A stretch of 64,000 bases of DNA from positions 1 to 64,000 of the IMG/VR virus record IMGVR_UViG_3300035670_000187; one strand, written 5' to 3'. Positions 24,734-31,418 of the stretch are shown piece by piece. The position numbers were made by a program, and so were the translations under genes. The stretch is from a virus. Each line of letters begins with the position of its first letter. Within the stretch, counting starts at the first letter, position 1. The notes beneath the pieces are model-generated. The model saw only the letters and a program-made list of their open reading frames with translations. It ran no database searches and was not told the origin of the DNA.

Positions 24734-27700
24734 ATGCCAAATAATCTAACAACAAATTTCGGAAAAGTTGTCGTAGACACAAGTCTAGTTCCATACATCA
24801 GAAGTCGTGATGTGGAATTTACTGCACGAAATTTAAAGCCATATAAATTGTCAAAGATTTTCTTTGATGATATTGCTGTAAATGCATTTTGTCAGGTCGG
24901 CAACAAAATTGTTTTAGATTCTAAAAAAATTGTAACCGTTTCAAGAAATAACTCAACAACTATTGCTACAAGCGATATAGCTTATCAAGGCACTTCAAAT
25001 ACTGTTAACACTTTTAATGCTGTTGTTGATGCATGGTATACAAGTAATTCTACTATTGTTCTTCGTTCATTATCTGGCAATTTCGATGAAGAAGCTCAAT
25101 TGTTTATTGAAGCTGCAACATCTCACGATGGACTAACTATTGGCGATACTTTTGCTAACTGTAATGTCAGCACAGTAATTAATTTCAACACTTCCGACAC
25201 ATTTCCGCCAGGAGAAGGTATTCGTTGCCCACAAGGCGGCAACGTTTATGCCAAAGTATTGGCGACATCAGGCGAAAACGTTCTTTACTTGAATCAAAAT
25301 TTTGTTACATTAAACGTAACAGCTAATGGTAGTGATGTTCTTTCTTCATTAACGCAAGATTATAAGTTTGGTGACGTTGTATATCAAACTGCTGATGGTA
25401 GCCAAAATTACTATGCAGCTACATTTAGAGGCACTGTTGAATACTATAACGTTGAAAGCCCAGGAACCTTAGCAATTAAACCAATCGCTGGATCATTGCG
25501 CAGTAATGCAACCAGTACTAGCGCAAACGCTAATGTTCGTATTTGGAATTCCTCTAACTCTGCTTCTAAACCACTTTGTGCGCAATCGTTTAATGCTAAT
25601 AAATTTGAAAGTGGTAATGTTGTAAGCGTTTTAAATTCTGCCAATACCATCAAAATTACTTCTTATATTCACAGATCAGGTGTCTTAGCTAATACGCTAA
25701 ATCCTAACACTTCTTCTGTAATTTTATCAGTAAACGATGCATCTAATCATCCTACACTAAATGCTAACTTGATTTATTTTACATCAGGAACAGGTGTAGG
25801 CGAAGTAAAACGTATTATTAGTATCAGCGGTAGAGAGGCAACTCTTAACTCCGCTTTAACCTCTGGCTATGATTCCGCTACACATTATTCTGTTGGCAAT
25901 TTTATAGTTGACGAATATGGTACTGAAACGGGTATTTTTCATATTCCATCATTCCCAGGATATAAGTTTAAAACAGGAAATCGTTTATTAACGATTACTG
26001 ACACAAATACTTACAATGATCCAGACTATGGGATGAGAGCTGCAGCTACTTATGCTGCTTCTGGTTTGTTGAAGACAACACAAAATATTCAAACAACGCC
26101 AACTCTTCCACCATTTCCAGAAGTTGATGCCGACAATCTTGTTGCTCCAATTAATCCTGCTGATAGATCATACAGCTCAAGTGGTTCTAAGAGTCCAATT
26201 ACAGGTTCAACAGCCTCCACTACACCGAGAATTCCATTGGGCGATGGTTTGTCTCAAACATTCTTCTCGCCTAAACCACTCAGCAACAAACAAGATTATG
26301 GTATTTTCGTGACATCGGTGGATCTCTTCTTTAGAAGTAAACCTAGTGTTGCACTAGGCAGTATGCAGTTACCTGTAACCGTAAAAATCGCTGAAGTTTC
26401 TAACGGTTATCCAACTAAGAAATATTTGGCAGCAAAGACAATTCAAGCCAAAGATGTAAAAATCTCAAGTATTCCTAGCGTGACAGACGCATCAACTCTT
26501 ACTAAGTTTACATTTGACGATCCTGTTTATTTGGAACCTAATAGAGAATATGCGCTTATTATTGGATCAGATTCTCCAGATTATGAATTATTCATTGCTG
26601 AATTAGGACAAGAAGTGTTGGGTGCTGCGCAGCCAAGAAGAATTTCAGAACAACCTTACGCTGGTTCACTATTCCGTTCGCAAAATAGTTCTACTTGGAC
26701 AGCGTATCAAAATCAAGATTTGATGTTTAGAATCAATAAAGCTGTTTTTGCGACTTCAGGTACAGCAACGTTTAACTTGGAAGAAGCACCAGTAACAACG
26801 ACTGCAGTTGATAAATTTGTTCTATCATCCGCTGATCTTCGTTTCCCTGTTGGCGCAGTAGATTATCGTGTTCGTGGCGTTTATACCGCAGACTCTACCA
26901 ATGATTCTGGAGTTTTGTCTGTTCCATATTCAGTTATAGAATATGGAGTATTGCAAGATAAATCTAGTGCTGTAAGCACCAACAGAAGAAAAATGATCGG
27001 GGGCAATTCTAACAGTGTTGTTACAACTGTCGAAATGTCTTCTTCAGATCCAGATGTTTCTCCTGTAGTTAATTTAGAACGTTTAGCTCTTACTACGTTC
27101 CTTTATAACATTAATAATGCTGGATTATCGAATAATGTAATAGCGATAACCAACAAAGGTTCAGGTTATTCTAACACTGGTCCAGCAAATACTTCTAAAG
27201 TTAATATGAGTGGAAACTCTTTTAATGTGGTAATTGGAAGTTCTAACACAACATTGAATAACTTCGCGCAAATTTATCGTGAAACTTATTACCCATACCC
27301 TACCTACAATGTCGGTTTCTATAACTTAGAAATAACAAATTCAGGAAACGACAGTGGCTCGGGAGCAACAGGTTTTGCTGTCGCTAATACTGACGGATTG
27401 AACACTGTCAATCATATTGTAATGATGACCCCTGGAAGTGGTTATCTAGAAACACCTACAGCAACAGTTGCTGGTGGCGCTAATACTGTATCGAATACTC
27501 AAGCCTTTGTTACATGTTCTGGTGAAACAAGTAAATCTGGTGGTAATATCCGTGCTAAGTATATCACACGCGAAATTGTTTTGGAAGATGGATTTGAATC
27601 AGGTGACATTCGCGTGTATATGGATGCCATTCGTCCAGCGCCTGTCGATATTCAAGTTTACTATAAAGTTTTATCTGGCGATGATGTTGATCGTATTTCA

Positions 27701-27946
27701 GATAAATCATGGCGTCGTATGGAAAAATTAAAAGATATCTATTCGCGTAATGCTAGAACTTTAATTGGATTAGAATTTAGACCATCCATAACTGAGAATA
27801 GAATTTCATACACTGAAAATGGCGTTTCATATCCTATCGGCGGTAAATTTAAACAATTCCAAATTAAAGTTTGCTTACTCAGCCCAGACCCAGCTTTGGT
27901 TCCTAAAATTCGTAATCTTCGTATTATAGCAACGCCTGAGGGATAA
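24734..27946 (+). CDS. Large virion structural protein, partner of the DUF4815-type protein
   Basis: 1070 aa. The N-terminus (TSLVPYIRSRDVEFTARNLKPY, split by KLSKIFFDD) and C-terminus (REIVLEDGFESGDIRVYMDA, YKVLSGDDVDRISDKSW, KIRNLRIIATPEG) are conserved in a protein that follows the DUF4815 gene in marine T4-like phages. The middle (about 490-640) has QTFFSPKPLSNKQDYGIFVTS and PVYLEPNREYALII, which resemble beta-sandwich segments. GSGY modules occur at about 806-925. It is probably a peripheral baseplate protein or fibre anchor; no T4 counterpart is recognised. It lies 30 nt after its partner and 1 nt before the next gene. Confidence 0.75.
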   Translation: MPNNLTTNFGKVVVDTSLVPYIRSRDVEFTARNLKPYKLSKIFFDDIAVNAFCQVGNKIVLDSKKIVTVSRNNSTTIATSDIAYQGTSNTVNTFNAVVDAWYTSNSTIVLRSLSGNFDEEAQLFIEAATSHDGLTIGDTFANCNVSTVINFNTSDTFPPGEGIRCPQGGNVYAKVLATSGENVLYLNQNFVTLNVTANGSDVLSSLTQDYKFGDVVYQTADGSQNYYAATFRGTVEYYNVESPGTLAIKPIAGSLRSNATSTSANANVRIWNSSNSASKPLCAQSFNANKFESGNVVSVLNSANTIKITSYIHRSGVLANTLNPNTSSVILSVNDASNHPTLNANLIYFTSGTGVGEVKRIISISGREATLNSALTSGYDSATHYSVGNFIVDEYGTETGIFHIPSFPGYKFKTGNRLLTITDTNTYNDPDYGMRAAATYAASGLLKTTQNIQTTPTLPPFPEVDADNLVAPINPADRSYSSSGSKSPITGSTASTTPRIPLGDGLSQTFFSPKPLSNKQDYGIFVTSVDLFFRSKPSVALGSMQLPVTVKIAEVSNGYPTKKYLAAKTIQAKDVKISSIPSVTDASTLTKFTFDDPVYLEPNREYALIIGSDSPDYELFIAELGQEVLGAAQPRRISEQPYAGSLFRSQNSSTWTAYQNQDLMFRINKAVFATSGTATFNLEEAPVTTTAVDKFVLSSADLRFPVGAVDYRVRGVYTADSTNDSGVLSVPYSVIEYGVLQDKSSAVSTNRRKMIGGNSNSVVTTVEMSSSDPDVSPVVNLERLALTTFLYNINNAGLSNNVIAITNKGSGYSNTGPANTSKVNMSGNSFNVVIGSSNTTLNNFAQIYRETYYPYPTYNVGFYNLEITNSGNDSGSGATGFAVANTDGLNTVNHIVMMTPGSGYLETPTATVAGGANTVSNTQAFVTCSGETSKSGGNIRAKYITREIVLEDGFESGDIRVYMDAIRPAPVDIQVYYKVLSGDDVDRISDKSWRRMEKLKDIYSRNARTLIGLEFRPSITENRISYTENGVSYPIGGKFKQFQIKVCLLSPDPALVPKIRNLRIIATPEG

Positions 27947-27947
27947 T

Positions 27948-28175
27948 ATGTCTGATCGTGCTAGAATTATAGATCATCCTAATTATATAAAGGATATGAG
28001 CAATTTCGCTATTTTGAATACGAACAAGTCAGCCGTAGCAAAACATGAACAAAAAATGGCTGAATTGAAAAGAGTAAAGCAAACAGAAGAAGAGATAAAT
28101 AATCTTAAATCTGAGGTTTCTGAAATAAAAACAATGCTTTCCAAAATTTTACGTGCCGTTGAAGGCGAGAAATAG
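27948..28175 (+). CDS. Small coiled-coil protein
   Basis: 75 aa. Residues about 25-72 form a strong predicted coiled coil (EEEINNLKSEVSEIKTMLSKIL) after a short N-terminal segment (RIIDHPNYIKDM). It lies 1 nt after a large virion protein and 2 nt before a fibre gene, so it is probably made with them. Proteins of this type lie in the same place in related phages. It could be an assembly factor or a small trimerisation or bridging subunit. Confidence 0.65.
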   Translation: MSDRARIIDHPNYIKDMSNFAILNTNKSAVAKHEQKMAELKRVKQTEEEINNLKSEVSEIKTMLSKILRAVEGEK

Positions 28176-28177
28176 AA

Positions 28178-30610
28178 ATGGCAAATACAACAAACGTTGG
28201 AATTATAGATACAGCTAATACGTTCAATCATTGGCGTATTCGCGATAACCTCATTGCAAATGATGTAAATGAGATTGTTCGTGGCGATTTTACCAAACCT
28301 AGCGGAAACATTATCATAGAAGGTAGTGGCACTGGTCAAGGTCGTTTAGTAATCAATAATTCAACTGGCGGTATTACATTTCAGGTTAAAGATGATGCGC
28401 GTATTGACAATTTGTTGTCAGTAGATACTATTGAATCAGATGACGACGGTCATGTTTATTTGGCTGCTGGCGATATTACCATGGGCAATCGTGCAGCTGG
28501 CGGTCTATTTCAAGCAAATATTAACACCAATTTTAATTCAGCTTATGTCGCATTTTCGAACGATACGGTTGGCTTAATTAATGTTAACACACGCACTTTA
28601 ATTGTTAATACTGCTAACGCACTATTTCAAAATAACAATCCTGGTGCAACATTAAATGTAAACGTTTACTCTACAACATTTTATGGAACTAATGTCGCAG
28701 TTGATAACACATCATCAGGAACACTTATTGTTACCAACAGACTAACGCACGTCAATTCTGGAAACATCTACTTTGGTAACACAGATGTAGAAGCAACTTT
28801 TAACGTTCTCACACAAAATACGAATTTTTTGGGTCCTAATGTAAACTTTGATAATACTTCTGTTGGCACAATTAACGTTGACAATAGAATTGTTCAAATC
28901 AATACACCAAATGTAATCTTAACTAATACAAGTGCTACTGCTACGTTTAATGTATTCCCAAATACATTTTTCCACGGTGGCTCAGTAAATGTTGCAAATA
29001 CAACTGAACAAGCTATAGTTCACATCACACCAAACACTACATTCTTCACTAATGTAACAGTTCAAGGCACAGAAGATGTAATCAGTGATTTTAGAGTTAA
29101 CACCAATAAATTTACAGTAACAGCATCCAGTGGTGATACTGTTGTAGCTGGAGATTTAACTGTACAGGGTGGAGATATTATTTCTTCTACTGCTGAAATG
29201 AACTTGGTTAACTCGACAGCTACAACTGTTAATTTCGCTAACGCTGCAACAACACTCAGAATGGGCGCAGCAGCAGGAACAATATTTGTTGGCGGCGATT
29301 TACAGGTTGAAGGTAATGATATTAAATCTTCAACTGGAGCAGCTGCGCTATCACTATCCGCAACAGACGTAACAGTTGCAGGCGACTTGACTGTTTCTGG
29401 TGGAGATATTATCTCTACAGCTACAGCAAATTTGGTGAATACTAGCGTCACAGCAGTAAATCTTGGTGGTGCTGCTGCAACAGTTCGTATCGGTTCAACT
29501 ACTGGAAATACTGTTGCAAGAAATGATCTAATCATTGATGGCAACACAAGTATTGGCACAGATCTATCAGTCAGCGGTAAATTGGGTCTTGGAACTGCAA
29601 CACCTAACTCTACGCTTACTGTACTGGGTAATGTTTGGATCACCAATGGTGGTAATGTTACTGGAACTCTAAACGTTACTTCAGCAAATATTATTAGCGC
29701 AGCAATAGAATCTTTAACACTTGTAAATCCTATCCAAGGACAAACTGAACTAGGAACCAATTCATTCCGACTTCGCGTTGGTCAAACAACGAGAGAAACA
29801 GGTCAAATTGGTGTATTTTTAGGAAGTGCGGCTAATGGTAATGCATGGATAGCCTTTGATACTGCACCTACAGGTGGCGCTAATGTATGGCGTGTAACTG
29901 CTAATAGCACAGAAGGAACATACTATACATTGATTACGATGCAAAACGTCGTAGCGACAACTTCTAACACCAGTACCATTTATGTTGCTGCAGCTAATAC
30001 TGTAAATACATTGAATACTTTAATGGGAACAACGTTTACAACGTTGAACACCTCAGCTGCAACTCAAAATACATGGATCAATAATCTTAATACGGCAACA
30101 AGCACTATTAATAGTCACTTAGGAACTATTAACACAACTTTTAGCACTGTTAACACGACCTTCGGTACTGTTAACACAACTTTTGGTACTGTCAATACAA
30201 CTTTTGGCACTTTAAATACTAACATTACCAATATTACAACTGGTGCTACACCAACAACTCTCAGAGGATACAATGAGGGTGTAAATACAGCAACAGTTAC
30301 AGGTGGTACGTTCGTTTGTAATTTAACAGGTAACAATGTGTTTGATTTAACGTTACAATCATCAACCACAACTATTACCTTTACAAATGCTGCAACAAGT
30401 GGGTTTTCTAAACCAGCCACGTTGATTTTACGACAACCATCATCTTCAGCTAATACAGTAACTTTTGCTAATACAATTAACTGGAGCGATAATGAAGTTC
30501 CAGTATTGTCTAGCGGAATAGCTAAAAAACTTGATATCATCACTGTTATGTCTCTCAATGGCGCAATATTCTTTGGCTCACACGTAATGGCTAACGTATC
30601 ATATCCATAA
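28178..30610 (+). CDS. Tail-fibre-like virion protein with heptad stalk and beta head
   Basis: 810 aa, rich in Asn, Thr, Val and Ala. The N-terminus (DTANTFNHWRIRDNLIANDVNEIVRGDF) looks like a virion-attachment segment. The long middle is beta-repetitive, with VAGDLTVSGGDI and GTATPNSTLTVLGN modules typical of fibre shafts. Residues about 650-677 are four near-exact heptads of the form TVNTTFG, a trimeric-coil-like stalk. The C-terminal head (about 741-810) contains ATLILRQPSSSANTVTF, WSDNEVPVLSS and FGSHVMANV; the next gene encodes a free-standing relative of this head. It starts 2 nt after the coiled-coil gene. Confidence 0.75.
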   Translation: MANTTNVGIIDTANTFNHWRIRDNLIANDVNEIVRGDFTKPSGNIIIEGSGTGQGRLVINNSTGGITFQVKDDARIDNLLSVDTIESDDDGHVYLAAGDITMGNRAAGGLFQANINTNFNSAYVAFSNDTVGLINVNTRTLIVNTANALFQNNNPGATLNVNVYSTTFYGTNVAVDNTSSGTLIVTNRLTHVNSGNIYFGNTDVEATFNVLTQNTNFLGPNVNFDNTSVGTINVDNRIVQINTPNVILTNTSATATFNVFPNTFFHGGSVNVANTTEQAIVHITPNTTFFTNVTVQGTEDVISDFRVNTNKFTVTASSGDTVVAGDLTVQGGDIISSTAEMNLVNSTATTVNFANAATTLRMGAAAGTIFVGGDLQVEGNDIKSSTGAAALSLSATDVTVAGDLTVSGGDIISTATANLVNTSVTAVNLGGAAATVRIGSTTGNTVARNDLIIDGNTSIGTDLSVSGKLGLGTATPNSTLTVLGNVWITNGGNVTGTLNVTSANIISAAIESLTLVNPIQGQTELGTNSFRLRVGQTTRETGQIGVFLGSAANGNAWIAFDTAPTGGANVWRVTANSTEGTYYTLITMQNVVATTSNTSTIYVAAANTVNTLNTLMGTTFTTLNTSAATQNTWINNLNTATSTINSHLGTINTTFSTVNTTFGTVNTTFGTVNTTFGTLNTNITNITTGATPTTLRGYNEGVNTATVTGGTFVCNLTGNNVFDLTLQSSTTTITFTNAATSGFSKPATLILRQPSSSANTVTFANTINWSDNEVPVLSSGIAKKLDIITVMSLNGAIFFGSHVMANVSYP
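30125..30208 (+). repeat. Four 21-bp tandem repeats in a fibre gene
   Basis: Four copies of a 21-bp unit start at 30125, 30146, 30167 and 30188, each encoding seven residues close to TVNTTFG. They differ at a few, mainly silent, positions. This is a heptad stalk, and its copy number could change by slippage or recombination without breaking the frame. Confidence 0.85.
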
Positions 30611-30625
30611 TTTAAGAGGTGAAAA

Positions 30626-31033
30626 ATGGAAGGTTCTAATGTAGTTTCAATTCACAAAAATCGCGTTGACACATTTGAAGGTGTGTTAAAAGCGTATCGA
30701 GAAAAAATTACCAAAATTAATGCTGTAGACAATATTCAGGTGTTAGATTTAAAAGCATCAAATATTTTTCATATCACACTAAGAAAAAATATTATAAATA
30801 TTGCTTTTGATAATTTACCTGAGGCTGATCACAGCTATTCTTGCACAATTATTTTAAAACAAGATAACATGGGCAACAGAAAAGTGGTATTTCCAGAAAA
30901 CGTATTTTGGTCTTTCGGAGAAGTAGCAATTCTTTCGAATAAACCAGATTACGCAGATGTAATTACATTAATGACATTTGATGGCGGCGAGACGTATTAT
31001 GCATCTCATGCGTTAGCCAATTTAGGACGTTAA
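30626..31033 (+). CDS. Stand-alone paralogue of the preceding fibre's head domain
   Basis: 135 aa. The C-terminal two-thirds (SYSCTIILKQDNMGNRKVVF, then FWSFGEVAILSNKPDYADVI, then MTFDGGETYYASHALANLG) aligns segment for segment with the C-terminal head of the 810-aa protein just upstream (TLILRQPSSSANTVTF, NWSDNEVPVL, LNGAIFFGSHVMANV). The N-terminal part (VVSIHKNRVDTFEGVLKAYRE) is helical and has no fibre shaft. It may cap a fibre tip or act as a separate receptor-binding or assembly subunit. A good GAGGTG ribosome-binding site lies before the ATG. Confidence 0.7.
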   Translation: MEGSNVVSIHKNRVDTFEGVLKAYREKITKINAVDNIQVLDLKASNIFHITLRKNIINIAFDNLPEADHSYSCTIILKQDNMGNRKVVFPENVFWSFGEVAILSNKPDYADVITLMTFDGGETYYASHALANLGR

Positions 31034-31048
31034 GGAGGTTATTTAAAA

Positions 31049-31396
31049 ATGGCTAATCTAGTTAAAATTAAAAAAGTTCACATCTATACTGCTATGACCG
31101 AAGATGCTGCAGAATGTTGGAGTGCAGTAAAACTACTCAAAGATAACAATGTTCCAGTAAACCATTTAAACTGGGGCGACGATGCAACACTTTCAGGGTT
31201 GTATGAGTCTCTAGGAACATGGAATTATTATGACGGTGAAAAGTTGTACCACAAATCATTTTCAAAACTTCCTATTATTCATTGGGAATGCGTTTATGAG
31301 GATGATCTGGTTGTCACAAACGCTGCAGAAGGACTTGAAGAGTTACAAAAATCTGAATTAATGGCTAATCTAGACAAAATTGTTAAACCTGTTTAA
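31049..31396 (+). CDS. Small protein with possible thioredoxin/glutaredoxin-like fold lacking CxxC
   Basis: 115 aa. The N-terminus (KIKKVHIYTAM, then AECWSAVKLLKDNNVPVNHL) resembles the first strand, helix and second strand of glutaredoxins. KLPIIHW could be the cis-proline segment. The active-site CxxC is not present; only one cysteine lies near the right place (AAEC). The resemblance is by eye and may be chance. It sits between a head-domain protein and the collagen-like gene with a strong GGAGG site 12 nt before the ATG, so it is probably made in quantity with them. Function unknown; an assembly role is possible. Confidence 0.55.
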   Translation: MANLVKIKKVHIYTAMTEDAAECWSAVKLLKDNNVPVNHLNWGDDATLSGLYESLGTWNYYDGEKLYHKSFSKLPIIHWECVYEDDLVVTNAAEGLEELQKSELMANLDKIVKPV

Positions 31397-31418
31397 TAGC
31401 AATAAGGTTGCATTTTAA

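Noticed and set aside
29062-29760. 232-aa open frame on the minus strand within the 810-aa fibre gene
   Set aside because: Composition is the reverse of the repetitive fibre frame, with no ribosome-binding site or known motif.
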